Assembly: GCA_964527565.1 (NCBI GenBank)
Contig: CAZGOY010000017.1
Location: 1 to 63,175, forward strand
Direction of reading: 5' to 3'
From: JAGXQV01 sp964527565
Lineage (GTDB): Bacteria; Pseudomonadota; Gammaproteobacteria; Burkholderiales; Sulfuricellaceae
Length of the DNA: 63,175 bases
In this document: one piece after another, positions 16,766 through 25,620 of the stretch
Numbering within the stretch: position 1 is the stretch's first letter
Layout of the letters: the number at the start of each line of letters is the position of its first letter
Translations under genes and position numbers: made by a program
Notes under the pieces: model-generated
Told to the model about the DNA's origin: nothing
The model's database searches: none
Seen by the model: only the letters and a program-made list of their open reading frames with translations

Positions 16766-18760
16766 TCAGTAGCGGAAGCGGCCAACCATCTTTTGCAGGT
16801 CGCCGGAATAACGTTCCAGATCGACGGCGGCCTGCGATACCGAATCCACGGTCATGGTATTTTGCTCCACCATGTGGGCGATTTGCTCGACATTGCCGGC
16901 GATGTCGGTGATGGCCCCGTTCTGCTCGCGCACTGAGGCGGCAATGTTGGAAATGCCCGTGGTGGTGTGGCTGACAGACTCGGTCGCCTCCGCCATTACC
17001 TCGGCGACGTTTTCCATTGCTTCCTGACTGGTGCGCAGGGAATTCAGACCCTCCTGGATGGTTTGTTCCACCTTGCTGGACTGGCTGCCGATGCTGCGTG
17101 TGACCGCATCGATTTCGTTGGCGGAGAGCGCCGACTTCTCGGCCAGCTTGCGGACTTCATCCGCTACCACCGCAAACCCCCGGCCCTGTTCCCCGGCGCG
17201 CGCCGCTTCAATGGCGGCATTGAGCGCCAGCAAGTTGGTCTGCTCGGCGATGTCGCGCACCTGCTGTGTCAGCATGCTGATGTTGCCGGCACTCTCGACG
17301 AAGGCCTTGACCGAGCCGGCGATGTCGCTGATCGCGCCTTCGGCGACATCCAGGGCGCCGAACAGTTCGGACAGGCTTTCATTGCCGCGACGGCTGCTTT
17401 CCAGGCTTTCCCGCGAGTGTGTCGCCACTTCGTCCGAGTTCTCGGCCACCGTGGCGATGCTGGCGGTCATCTGCTCGATGGCGGCGGCGGAGGAGGCAGC
17501 CGATTCACTCTGCATGTGCGAGCCCTTGCTGACCTGATCGGCCGCCCACGCCAGCTGAGTGGAGGAGCTGGCCACATGCCGGGCACTTTGATTGATCTCG
17601 CCGATAATCGCCTGGAAACTGGCGATCATGCTGTTGAACGCTATCGACATGCGGGCTATTTCATCCTTGCCGCCGACTTCGGCGCGCAGGGTAAGGTCGT
17701 CGGATTCCTGCATGCGCTGCATGGCCTGGCTCAGGTTGCGCACCGGTTCGAGAATGCTGCGCGCAATGAACAGGGAAAGCAGCAGGGCGGCAAGCAGTGC
17801 CGCCACGGTAATTCCCGCATAAGTGGCCAGTTGCGCCTGGGCGTTGCCGGTTAGTTTCTGCACCAGGGCGTCAAGCTCGCCGGACAGACGGTCTTCCACT
17901 TCCTTCATGGCATCGATTTTCTTGGTGATACTGCCAAACCAGCGCGTGGGCTCGATACCGAATTCGCCCTCGTTGACCTTGTCCGTAGCAACCTTGCGCA
18001 TTTCATCGACTTCGGCGCTATATGAACCGGCCATTTTCTGTCGATAGAAATCGACCGCATCATTTTGCGCGAAGGAGGCAAACAGGTTGAAATAGCTTGC
18101 CTGCACTGAAACCAGGGAAATGAAGCGTTGATAAACCTCGGGTGAAAACTGGTTGGCGGCAAACACGCCGTTGAGGGTGGCGCGCTCCATGCCTGCCTGT
18201 TCCTTGCCGTTGAGGAACATCAGGTAGGCGGTGGTGGCGCGCGCCACTTCATCGTGCTTGCTGGATTTGGAAATCTGCGACACCACATCCAGCACGGCGC
18301 CGATCAGCGCACTGTAATAGCCGAAAGATTCCTTGGGAAGCGCTTCGAGCGCGCTGATTTTCTTGCGCATGTCGCCGACTTTCTCCAGGTGGCCGAGCGC
18401 ACCATCCAGCGAAGCCTTGAACTGGGGGCCGAATTGCGCGGTATCCATTACAGAGAGCAACGCCTTGAGTTCCGCAGTTTTCTGGTCGGTAAGCACGCGC
18501 TGCTTGGGAAGTTCGGCAACGAACTTTTCCCCTTTCGAGCCGAGAAAGCCTGCCGACATGCCCCGTTCTTTTTGTGCTTCATGCACCAGGGCGCTGGATT
18601 TCACCGCTAACGTCGAAAGCGTCTGCATGGTTTTCAGATTGGCAACAACCGCCATCTTTTCCAGTGCGCCGGAAATGGAAAAATACAGCAGCCCGATGAT
18701 CGGAAAGACCAGCATCAAGGAGAGCCGGACTTTGATGGAAAGGTTGGACAAGGCCGACAT
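16766..18760 (-). CDS. Methyl-accepting chemotaxis protein with NIT sensor domain
   Basis: 664 aa. A first membrane helix (about 12-32) is followed by a periplasmic sensor of about 280 residues with the NIT signature LVHEAQKERGMSAGFLGSKG, the nitrate/nitrite-type all-helical domain. A second membrane helix lies around 318-340 with a HAMP domain after it. The cytoplasmic signalling domain carries the hairpin tip IAEQTNLLALNAAIEAARAGEQGRGFAVVADEVRKLAE. It should control the flagellar or pilus chemotaxis pathway. The ligand may be nitrate or nitrite, from the domain name only. No CheR-binding pentapeptide is at the C-terminus. Confidence 0.94.
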   Translation of the reverse strand: MSALSNLSIKVRLSLMLVFPIIGLLYFSISGALEKMAVVANLKTMQTLSTLAVKSSALVHEAQKERGMSAGFLGSKGEKFVAELPKQRVLTDQKTAELKALLSVMDTAQFGPQFKASLDGALGHLEKVGDMRKKISALEALPKESFGYYSALIGAVLDVVSQISKSSKHDEVARATTAYLMFLNGKEQAGMERATLNGVFAANQFSPEVYQRFISLVSVQASYFNLFASFAQNDAVDFYRQKMAGSYSAEVDEMRKVATDKVNEGEFGIEPTRWFGSITKKIDAMKEVEDRLSGELDALVQKLTGNAQAQLATYAGITVAALLAALLLSLFIARSILEPVRNLSQAMQRMQESDDLTLRAEVGGKDEIARMSIAFNSMIASFQAIIGEINQSARHVASSSTQLAWAADQVSKGSHMQSESAASSAAAIEQMTASIATVAENSDEVATHSRESLESSRRGNESLSELFGALDVAEGAISDIAGSVKAFVESAGNISMLTQQVRDIAEQTNLLALNAAIEAARAGEQGRGFAVVADEVRKLAEKSALSANEIDAVTRSIGSQSSKVEQTIQEGLNSLRTSQEAMENVAEVMAEATESVSHTTTGISNIAASVREQNGAITDIAGNVEQIAHMVEQNTMTVDSVSQAAVDLERYSGDLQKMVGRFRY

Positions 18761-18893
18761 TTATTGCTCCTCCAATGGTCGTTGACAACGGGCAAACCGG
18801 TGTTGTGCTAATCCGGCTGCAGGGTCTCTGGACACTTGCCCGAATAAATATATTTCAGGCATATTAGCATGAGCTTCAGGATCGTCGCATACG

Positions 18894-18915
18894 AAAACAC
18901 CCCTTGCGGGGTGTT
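18894..18915 (-). terminator. Terminator after the sigma54-type regulator gene
   Basis: A perfect 8-bp inverted repeat AACACCCC/GGGGTGTT with loop TTGC, followed on the - strand by TTTT, lies 17 bp downstream of the regulator stop. Between it and the chemoreceptor start (18760) there is about 130 bp with no gene. Confidence 0.65.
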
Positions 18916-18932
18916 CGATATTTTTCGAAAAA

Positions 18933-19910
18933 TCAGACCGGATGTCCGGGGATGGGCAGTCCGGTTTCGAACGGGAAATGCTTCTTGATGCGGTAAAGCA
19001 GGGTATAGCGGGTTATGCCCAGCATCTTTGCGGCGTGAGTGCGATTGCCTTTGCATTGCTCCAGCGCATGCACGATCATGTCGCGTTCGTGTCGTTCCAG
19101 GCTCATGGCGCTCTGGGTGAGCGGAACCGCTGTTTTTTCACGCAAATCGAACGGCAGATTCTCGGCGCCGAGAGGCTGGCGTTGCCCGTGGCAGAGGATG
19201 GTCAAGCGCTCGCACAGATTTTTCAGTTCGCGGATGTTGCCCGGCCAGGCATAGGTGCGCATGACGCGTAGCGCTTCGGGTGAGAACGATACGCCCGGCA
19301 GGTCGTGCCGCTGCGCTGCTAGGCCGACGAAATGTTCGGTCAATTGCGCGATGTCGCCAACGCGCTCGCGCAATGGCGGCACTTCCATCGGCACAACCTG
19401 CAGGCGGTAATACAGGTCGGTACGGAAACGCCCGGTCTTGACCATTTGTTCCAGATTGCAATTGGTGGCGGCAATGACGCGCACGTTGACGTGTATCGGG
19501 CGGTCGCAGCCCAGAGGCAGGATTTCGCCGCTTTCCAGGAAACGCAGCAGCTTGGCCTGCGCGGTTAGCGGAAGCTCGCCGACTTCATCGAGAAACAACG
19601 TGCCGTTGTGCGCGGTACGCACCAAGCCGTCGCGATCGCTCAAGGCGTTGCTGAATGCGCCGCGGCGATGGCCGAACAACTCTGATTCCACCAGGTTTTC
19701 CGGGAGGTTTGCGCAGTTCACCGCGATGAAGGGGCGGCTCGCCAGGGGGCTGTGTGCGTGCAGGTAGCGCGCCAGATTTTCCTTGCCGCAGCCGGATTCG
19801 CCGACGATCAGCACGCTGGCGCGCGTGGCTGCGACCAGTTGCGCGGTGTTCAGCAGTTGGCGGAACAGCGGGGAATTGCCTATCAGTGCGAAATTTTGCT
19901 GGGTATCCAT
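18933..19910 (-). CDS. Sigma54-type AAA+ regulator with atypical GAFTGA loop
   Basis: 325 aa from the ATG at 19910 (an upstream in-frame ATG would add 8 residues). An AAA+ domain starts almost at once: Walker A GESGCGKE, Walker B LFLDEVGEL, sensor region PLRERVGDI and WPGNIRELKNL. A C-terminal Fis-type helix-turn-helix (GNRTHAAKMLGITRYTLLYRIKK) follows. There is no receiver, PAS or GAF input domain, so control must be by expression or a partner protein, as in PspF. The loop that contacts sigma54, normally GAFTGA, reads GAFSNA here, which may impair sigma54 contact. The gene is divergent from rplU. Confidence 0.9.
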   Translation of the reverse strand: MDTQQNFALIGNSPLFRQLLNTAQLVAATRASVLIVGESGCGKENLARYLHAHSPLASRPFIAVNCANLPENLVESELFGHRRGAFSNALSDRDGLVRTAHNGTLFLDEVGELPLTAQAKLLRFLESGEILPLGCDRPIHVNVRVIAATNCNLEQMVKTGRFRTDLYYRLQVVPMEVPPLRERVGDIAQLTEHFVGLAAQRHDLPGVSFSPEALRVMRTYAWPGNIRELKNLCERLTILCHGQRQPLGAENLPFDLREKTAVPLTQSAMSLERHERDMIVHALEQCKGNRTHAAKMLGITRYTLLYRIKKHFPFETGLPIPGHPV

Positions 19911-19978
19911 AGTGCACGTAGTATAAAAACACATTTGGGAAGCGTCAATTGATTCAAATCAAAAAAATCCAACTGTCT

Positions 19979-20008
19979 TTGACCCGCCGTTAAGATTTCA
20001 TGTACAAT
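19979..20008 (+). promoter_or_regulatory. Sigma70 promoter of rplU-rpmA
   Basis: TTGACC (19979-19984) and TACAAT (20003-20008) are 18 bp apart and give a start near 20015, about 34 bases before the rplU ATG. A palindromic TTGATTCAAATCAA stretch at about 19949-19962 lies just upstream, between the two divergent genes, and could be an operator. Confidence 0.7.
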
Positions 20009-20048
20009 TCGCACCCTTCGTCAAAGAAGTCATTTTTTGGAGCTCAAC

Positions 20049-20360
20049 ATGTACGCGGTCATAAAAACCGGCGGGAAGCAGTATCGTGTGACCCCCGGCG
20101 AAAAACTTAAAGTAGAACAGATACCGGCAGACATCGGCAGCGAAATCGTACTGGATCAGGTATTGATGGTTGCGGATGGCGAATCCACCAAAGTGGGAGC
20201 GCCGCTGGTTGTGGGTGCGACGGTGACGGCGACGGTAGTCGCGCACGGTCGTGGTGACAAAATCAAGATATTCAAGATGCGCCGCCGCAAGCACTACCGC
20301 AAAACCCAGGGGCATCGTCAGAATTTCACCGAAATCCGCATCGAAACCATCGCGGGCTAA
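20049..20360 (+). CDS. rplU: 50S ribosomal protein L21
   Basis: 103 aa. It starts MYAVIKTGGKQYRVTPGEKLKVEQIPADIG and ends in the basic stretch IFKMRRRKHYRKTQGHRQNFTEIRIETI, both diagnostic of L21, which binds 23S rRNA domain I. The ATG at 20049 is preceded by GGAG at proper distance; an ATG 12 bases upstream lacks this. First gene of rplU-rpmA, with its own promoter. Confidence 0.98.
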   Translation: MYAVIKTGGKQYRVTPGEKLKVEQIPADIGSEIVLDQVLMVADGESTKVGAPLVVGATVTATVVAHGRGDKIKIFKMRRRKHYRKTQGHRQNFTEIRIETIAG

Positions 20361-20381
20361 GGTCAGGCAAGGAGCGTATCC

Positions 20382-20642
20382 ATGGCACATAAGAAAGCAG
20401 GCGGCAGTTCCCGTAACGGTCGCGATTCACATTCCAAACGCCTCGGCGTGAAACGCTACGGTGGCGAGTTGATTCCCGCCGGCAGCATCATCGTGCGTCA
20501 GCGTGGCACTCAGATGTACGCGGGCGACAATGTCGGCATGGGCAAGGATCACACCTTGTTCGCCAAGATTGACGGTACGGTATGTTTCACCATCAAAGGC
20601 CCGATGCGTCACAAGACAGTCAATATTGTTCCCGCCGCCTGA
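20382..20642 (+). CDS. rpmA: 50S ribosomal protein L27
   Basis: 86 aa. The N-terminus MAHKKAGGSSRNGRDSHSKRLGVKRYGGE is the highly conserved L27 tail that reaches the peptidyl-transferase centre. There is no Firmicutes-type cleavable N-terminal extension. AAGGAG precedes the ATG. It lies 21 bp after rplU and is followed by a terminator, so rplU-rpmA form a unit partly separate from obg. Confidence 0.98.
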   Translation: MAHKKAGGSSRNGRDSHSKRLGVKRYGGELIPAGSIIVRQRGTQMYAGDNVGMGKDHTLFAKIDGTVCFTIKGPMRHKTVNIVPAA

Positions 20643-20667
20643 TAGCGGTTGGCTGTTTGGCTGCCCG

Positions 20668-20694
20668 GCCCTATCGTCCCGATAGGGCCTTTTA
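20668..20694 (+). terminator. Terminator or attenuator between rpmA and obg
   Basis: A 10-bp perfect stem GGCCCTATCG/CGATAGGGCC with a 3-base loop, followed by TTTT, begins 25 bp after the rpmA stop and ends 13 bp before the obg ATG. It should reduce obg transcription relative to the ribosomal protein genes. Confidence 0.75.
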
Positions 20695-20706
20695 CTTTCT
20701 GCGCCC

Positions 20707-21807
20707 ATGAAATTCATCGACGAAGCAACTATCCAGGTTCATGCCGGCAACGGCGGCAACGGCGTGGCCAGCTTCCGCCGCGAGAAATACATTCCCAAGG
20801 GCGGGCCGGACGGCGGCGACGGGGGGCGTGGCGGCAGCATCTACGCGGTGGCGGACCGCAACCTCAACACCCTGATCGACTACCGTTACGCGCGCATCCA
20901 TCGCGCCCAGCGCGGGGAAAACGGGCGCGGCAGCGACTGCTACGGCAAGGGCGGCGAGGATATGACCTTGCGCGTACCGGTGGGCACGGTGATAACCGAC
21001 GCCGCCACCGGCCTGATCATCGCCGATCTTGCGGTTGACGGCCAGAAGACGCTGATTGCCAAGGGCGGCGAGGGCGGCGTGGGCAACCTGCATTTCAAGT
21101 CCAGCACCAATCGCGCCCCGCGCCAGTGCACACCGGGTACGCCGGGTGAGGAAAAAGAGCTGCGCATGGAACTGAAGGTGCTGGCCGATGTTGGCCTGTT
21201 GGGTATGCCCAATGCCGGCAAATCGACTTTTATTCGCGCCGTATCTGCCGCCAAACCGAAAGTCGCCGACTATCCCTTCACCACCCTGTATCCCAATCTG
21301 GGCGTAGTGCGGGTCGGCAACGACAAGAGTTTCGTCATCGCCGACATCCCCGGACTGATCGAGGGTGCCGCCGAAGGGGCCGGACTGGGGCACCAGTTCC
21401 TGCGCCATCTGGCGCGCACGCGCTTGTTGCTGCACATCATCGATGCCGCACCGTTCGACGAGGCCGTCAACCCGGTGGAAGATGCGCGCGCGATCGTCGA
21501 GGAATTGCGCAAGTACGACGAAGGCCTGTACCACAAGGAACGTTGGCTGGTGCTCAACAAGATGGACATGGTGCCGGAGGATGAGCGCGACAGCCGCCGC
21601 GCCGCCTTCTTACAGGAATTTGGCTGGACTGGCCGGTGCTTCATCATTTCCGCCTTGAACAGCGAAGGATGTAAGGAATTGACCTGGGCGATCATGGATT
21701 ATCTGGAACAGCATCGTCCGGCCCCACCGGAAGAAGACCAAGACCTACAGACAGAAGATAGCCCGCCGGACGAAGGCGGGAGCGTTACGGAAGCCCCTTT
21801 GGACTGA
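20707..21807 (+). CDS. obg: Obg/CgtA GTPase
   Basis: 366 aa. The N-terminal glycine-rich Obg fold (about 1-158) contains GGNGGNGVASFRREKYIPKGGPDGGDGG. The G domain has G1 GMPNAGKST, G3 DIPGLIEGA and G4 NKMD. The C-terminal tail is short, acidic and proline-rich (PAPPEEDQDLQTEDS). This essential GTPase assists 50S subunit assembly and the stringent response. It follows rpmA and is 3 bp from proB, a common betaproteobacterial order. Confidence 0.97.
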   Translation: MKFIDEATIQVHAGNGGNGVASFRREKYIPKGGPDGGDGGRGGSIYAVADRNLNTLIDYRYARIHRAQRGENGRGSDCYGKGGEDMTLRVPVGTVITDAATGLIIADLAVDGQKTLIAKGGEGGVGNLHFKSSTNRAPRQCTPGTPGEEKELRMELKVLADVGLLGMPNAGKSTFIRAVSAAKPKVADYPFTTLYPNLGVVRVGNDKSFVIADIPGLIEGAAEGAGLGHQFLRHLARTRLLLHIIDAAPFDEAVNPVEDARAIVEELRKYDEGLYHKERWLVLNKMDMVPEDERDSRRAAFLQEFGWTGRCFIISALNSEGCKELTWAIMDYLEQHRPAPPEEDQDLQTEDSPPDEGGSVTEAPLD

Positions 21808-21810
21808 GTT

Positions 21811-22929
21811 ATGGATTCGATACTTGCCACATCGCGGCGCCTGGTCGTCAAGGTCGGCAGCAGCCTGGTTACCAACAGCGGGGCGGGGCTGGATCATGAG
21901 GCCATCGCCAACTGGGCGCGCCAGATTGCCCGACTCAAGGAAATGGGGCGCGACGTGGTGCTGGTTTCCTCCGGCGCCGTGGCCGAAGGGATGCAGCGCC
22001 TGGGCTGGAAAAAGCGACCCCACGCCGTGCATGAATTGCAGGCTGCTGCCGCCGTCGGGCAAATGGGGCTGGTTCAGGTTTACGAATCCTGTTTTCGCCT
22101 GCACGGCCTGCACACCGCGCAACTCCTGCTGACCCACGACGACCTAGCAGACCGCAAGCGCTACCTCAATGCCCGCACCACCTTGCGCACCCTGCTGGGG
22201 CTGAACGTCATTCCCATCATCAACGAAAACGACACCGTGGTCACCGACGAAATCCGTTTCGGCGACAACGACACGCTGGGGGCGCTGGTCACTAACCTCA
22301 TCGAGGCCGATGCGCTGGTCATCCTCACCGACCAGAAGGGGCTGTATTCCGCTGATCCGCGCAAGGACCCCGACGCCATCCTGATCGGCGAAGCCGCCGC
22401 CGGGGACCCGGAACTGGAAAAAATGGCGGGGGGCGCCGGCAGTGAAATCGGGCGCGGCGGCATGCTCACCAAAATCCTCGCCGCCAAACGTGCGGCGCGT
22501 AGCGGCGCGCATACCGTCATCGCCTGGGGGCGCGAGCCGGATGCGCTGGTGCGTCTGGCGCAAGGCGAGGCCATCGGCACCCAGCTTACTGCCGGGCAGA
22601 TAACCACCGCCGCACGCAAGCAATGGCTGGCCGATCACTTGCAGGTGCGCGGTACGCTGACCCTGGATGACGGCGCCGTCAAGGCCTTGCGCGCGGAAGG
22701 AAAGAGCCTGTTGCCGATTGGCGTCACCGGGCTATCCGGCAACTTCGGGCGGGGCGAGGCCGTCACCTGCCTGGATGCGCAGGGCCGGGAAATCGCCCGC
22801 GGCCTGGTCAATTACAGCGCCGAGGAAACCCAGAAAATCCTGCGCCGTTCCAGTGCCGAAATCGAAACCCTCCTCGGCTACGTCGACGAACCGGAACTGC
22901 TGCACCGCGACAACCTGGTGCTGCTTTAA
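21811..22929 (+). CDS. proB: Glutamate 5-kinase
   Basis: 372 aa. The amino acid kinase domain starts RRLVVKVGSSLVTNSGAGLD and contains VPIINENDTVVTDEIRFGDNDTLGALV. A C-terminal PUA domain spans about 280-360 (GTLTLDDGAVKALRAEGKSLLPIGVTG). It phosphorylates glutamate in the first step of proline synthesis and is normally inhibited by proline. Its partner proA is 4 kb away on the other strand. It starts 3 bp after the obg stop. Confidence 0.97.
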   Translation: MDSILATSRRLVVKVGSSLVTNSGAGLDHEAIANWARQIARLKEMGRDVVLVSSGAVAEGMQRLGWKKRPHAVHELQAAAAVGQMGLVQVYESCFRLHGLHTAQLLLTHDDLADRKRYLNARTTLRTLLGLNVIPIINENDTVVTDEIRFGDNDTLGALVTNLIEADALVILTDQKGLYSADPRKDPDAILIGEAAAGDPELEKMAGGAGSEIGRGGMLTKILAAKRAARSGAHTVIAWGREPDALVRLAQGEAIGTQLTAGQITTAARKQWLADHLQVRGTLTLDDGAVKALRAEGKSLLPIGVTGLSGNFGRGEAVTCLDAQGREIARGLVNYSAEETQKILRRSSAEIETLLGYVDEPELLHRDNLVLL

Positions 22930-22946
22930 GCAGGGAGAACAGATTA

Positions 22947-24143
22947 ATGGCGCAAACCAAGGCTTCCCGCAAGGGCTTTTCCACCCGAGCCATCCATCAC
23001 GGCTACGATCCCTATGAAGGGGTCGGCGCCCTCAATCCTCCGGTTTACCTGAGTTCGACCTTTACCTTTCCCACGGTGGAAGACGGCGCCGCCCGTTTTG
23101 CCGGTGAACAGGCGGGATATGTCTATTCCCGCGTCGGCAATCCGACAACCGGCCTGCTGGAGCAGCGCATCGCCGACCTGGAAGGCGGCGAAGCGGCCCT
23201 GGTCACCGCATCCGGCATGGGCGCCACCGCCTCCCTGCTTTGGACATTGCTTCAGCCCGGCGACGAAGTCATCGCCGACAAAACCCTGTATGGCTGCACG
23301 TTCGGGTTTTTCAATCACGGGCTGGCGAAATTCGGCGTCAGGATTACCCATCTTGACCTGACTGAACCCGGCAATCTGGAAGCCGCCATCAACGCGCAAA
23401 CCCGGGTGGTGTTCTTCGAATCCCCGACGAACCCCAACATGCGCCTCGTCGATATCGCCGCCATTGCCGCCATCGCCCATCGTCATGGCGTAATAGTGGT
23501 AGTCGACAACACCTACTGCACCCCCTACCTGCAACGACCGATTGAACTGGGCGCGGATTACGTCGTCCACTCGGCGACCAAATATCTGGGCGGCCACGGC
23601 GATCTGATCGCCGGGGCCATCGTCGGCCCCAGGGAATCGCTGGATCAGGTACGGTTCTACGGCATCAAGGACATGACGGGCGCCGTGCTTTCCTCGCAGG
23701 ACGCTTTCCTGATCCTGAGAGGCATCAAGACACTCGCCTTGCGCATGGATCGCCATTGCCAAAATGCCCAGAGCATCGCCGAATACCTGGCAAGCCATGA
23801 GAAGGTGGCGGTTTGCCATTACCCAGGGTTGCCCTCGTTCCCGCAATACGAACTGTCGCAGCGGCAGATGAAGCAGCCGGGGGGCATGGTGGCTTTTGAA
23901 CTCCAGGGCGGGATCGACGCGGGCCGACGCTTCATGAATGCGCTTCAGCTCATCACCCGCGCGGTCAGCCTGGGCGACGCGGAAAGCCTGGCGCAGCATC
24001 CGGCCAGCATGACGCATTCCCTCTACACGCCCGAGGAACGGCGCGAACATCTGATCGGCGAAGGCTTGGTCAGGATTTCAGCGGGGCTTGAAGATATCGA
24101 GGATTTGCTGGGCGATGTGGAACAGGCGCTGGCAGTCGCGTAG
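22947..24143 (+). CDS. mdeA: Methionine gamma-lyase
   Basis: 398 aa PLP enzyme of the Cys/Met metabolism family. From memory, it matches Pseudomonas methionine gamma-lyase along nearly its whole length. Shared stretches include FATRAIHHGYDP-like FSTRAIHHGYDP, YGCTFGF with the active-site Cys that marks this enzyme among relatives, the PLP lysine in SATKYLGGHGD and SLGDAESLAQHPASMTHS. It splits methionine to methanethiol, ammonia and 2-oxobutyrate. A good GGGAG site precedes the ATG. It is 17 bp after proB, an unusual neighbour. Cystathionine gamma-lyase is the alternative, less likely because of the Cys. Confidence 0.88.
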   Translation: MAQTKASRKGFSTRAIHHGYDPYEGVGALNPPVYLSSTFTFPTVEDGAARFAGEQAGYVYSRVGNPTTGLLEQRIADLEGGEAALVTASGMGATASLLWTLLQPGDEVIADKTLYGCTFGFFNHGLAKFGVRITHLDLTEPGNLEAAINAQTRVVFFESPTNPNMRLVDIAAIAAIAHRHGVIVVVDNTYCTPYLQRPIELGADYVVHSATKYLGGHGDLIAGAIVGPRESLDQVRFYGIKDMTGAVLSSQDAFLILRGIKTLALRMDRHCQNAQSIAEYLASHEKVAVCHYPGLPSFPQYELSQRQMKQPGGMVAFELQGGIDAGRRFMNALQLITRAVSLGDAESLAQHPASMTHSLYTPEERREHLIGEGLVRISAGLEDIEDLLGDVEQALAVA

Positions 24144-24152
24144 TTATAAGAC

Positions 24153-24767
24153 TCACATCACCGCCACGCCGAATTCCGCCAGCAGTTCCGCCGTTTCGTA
24201 CAACGGCAAGCCCATGACCCCCGAGTAGCTGCCGTCCAGGCGGGTGACAAAGGCCGCCGCCCGTCCCTGGATGGCGTAGGCGCCCGCCTTGTCGAGCGGC
24301 TCGCCACTCATCACGTAGCGGCGGATTTCCTCCGCGTCCAGCACCCGGAAGCTGACTGTCGAGACGGACAGGCGCATCGCCAGGCGCCCGTCGAGAACCA
24401 GCGCGACGGCGCTCAACACCCGGTGTTCGCGACCGGAGAGCGCGCCCAGCATCTCGATGGCCGCCTGGCTGTCGGCGGGCTTGCCGAGGATGCGGTCTTC
24501 CACCACCACTGCGGTATCCGCCGCCAGCACCGGCAGGCGCGGCAGATGGCGTTGCGCCACGCGCAACCACGCGGCCTCGGCCTTGAGGCGGGTGACGCGC
24601 AGCACGTAGTCGTGCGGCGCTTCTCCCGGCAAGGGGGTTTCATCGACGTCGATACCGCGCGCGGGGTCTTCGCGCAACAGCAGGGTTTCGTGATGGATGC
24701 CGATCTGTTTCAGCAATTCGCGGCGGCGCGGGGAGCGCGAGGCCAGATAGATGCGTTGTGGATTCAT
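24153..24767 (-). CDS. maf: Maf nucleotide pyrophosphatase
   Basis: 204 aa. The motif SRSPRRRELLKQIGI at the N-terminus, the EAPHDYVLRVTRLKA segment and DTAVVVEDRILGKPAD are diagnostic of Maf proteins, which hydrolyse dTTP, UTP or modified nucleotides as house-cleaning enzymes. The placement beside rlmH-rsfS-nadD is that of the YhdE-like member. The start overlaps the rlmH stop by 4 bp. It converges on mdeA, 9 bp apart, without a clear terminator. Confidence 0.95.
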   Translation of the reverse strand: MNPQRIYLASRSPRRRELLKQIGIHHETLLLREDPARGIDVDETPLPGEAPHDYVLRVTRLKAEAAWLRVAQRHLPRLPVLAADTAVVVEDRILGKPADSQAAIEMLGALSGREHRVLSAVALVLDGRLAMRLSVSTVSFRVLDAEEIRRYVMSGEPLDKAGAYAIQGRAAAFVTRLDGSYSGVMGLPLYETAELLAEFGVAVM

Positions 24768-25234
24768 TCTCTATGGTAGGGATGGTTTTGTATCACCGTC
24801 ATCGCCCGGTACAGTTGTTCGGCCAGCACCACGCGCGCCAAGCCGTGGGGCAGGGTCAGGCGCGACAGGGACAGCGTTTTCGCCGCCGCGCGCCGCAGGT
24901 CTTCATGCAGACCGTCCGCGCCGCCGATCACCAGGGCCACGTCGCGCCCGCCGCCCAGCCAGCCCTTCAGCGTTTGCGCCAGTTGCAGGGTGGTCGGCTG
25001 GTCGCCGTGCTCGTCCAGTGCCACCAGTTCGCAGCCCTTCGGCAACGCGGCCAGGATGCGGGTTCTTTCGGCGTCCTTGACCTGTTCATCGCTCTTGCCG
25101 CCGCCGCGTTTTTCCGGCTTGATTTCGAGCAGTTCGATGCGTGCTTCGCGCGGCATGCGCTTCACGTATTCGGCAAAGCCCGCCGTCACCCACTCCGGCA
25201 TTTTGTGGCCGACGGCAACGATCAGCAGGCGCAT
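24764..25234 (-). CDS. rlmH: 23S rRNA pseudouridine-1915 N3-methyltransferase
   Basis: 156 aa SPOUT methyltransferase. The protein opens MRLLIVAVGHKMPEWVTAGF and ends LPHGLARVVLAEQLYRAMTVIQNHPYHRE, both diagnostic; the SAM-binding knot includes LVIGGADGL. The start at 25234 gives the normal length, and the open frame upstream shadows rsfS. It methylates the pseudouridine at position 1915 of 23S rRNA. It forms an operon with rsfS, 11 bp upstream, and maf. Confidence 0.97.
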   Translation of the reverse strand: MRLLIVAVGHKMPEWVTAGFAEYVKRMPREARIELLEIKPEKRGGGKSDEQVKDAERTRILAALPKGCELVALDEHGDQPTTLQLAQTLKGWLGGGRDVALVIGGADGLHEDLRRAAAKTLSLSRLTLPHGLARVVLAEQLYRAMTVIQNHPYHRE

Positions 25235-25245
25235 CCCGGCATCCG

Positions 25246-25611
25246 TCAGGCGGCGAGGGCCGCCTCTTTGGGTTTGGTGCCGGACGGGCGCTGCCCGCCC
25301 CACAACTCTTCCAGACTGTAGTATTCGCGCACCGCCGGTTGCATGATGTGTACCACTACCTGGCCGAAGTCGACCAGCACCCACTCGCCGTTTTCCTCAC
25401 CCTCCACGCCCAAGGGCGGTTCACCCAATTCCCTGAGCTTGTCCTGCACGTTGGCGGAGAGGGCGCGCGTCTGCCGGTTGGAGTCAGCGCTGGCGATGAT
25501 CATGCACTCGGTCATGCTGGTGAGGGCGGCGACGTCCAGCACCATGATGTCCTTGGCCTTGATGTCTTCGAGGGCGGCCACCACGGCCTCTTTCATTGCT
25601 TGCAACTCCAT
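25246..25611 (-). CDS. rsfS: Ribosome silencing factor RsfS
   Basis: 121 aa. The RsfS/Iojap core is seen in ALEDIKAKDIMVLDVAALTSMTECMIIASADSNRQ and GEWVLVDFGQVVVHIMQPAVREYYSLEELW. It binds L14 and blocks subunit joining when nutrients are short. AGGAAG precedes the ATG at 25611. It starts 9 bp after the nadD stop in the nadD-rsfS-rlmH-maf operon. Confidence 0.97.
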   Translation of the reverse strand: MELQAMKEAVVAALEDIKAKDIMVLDVAALTSMTECMIIASADSNRQTRALSANVQDKLRELGEPPLGVEGEENGEWVLVDFGQVVVHIMQPAVREYYSLEELWGGQRPSGTKPKEAALAA

Positions 25612-25620
25612 CGGTTCTTC

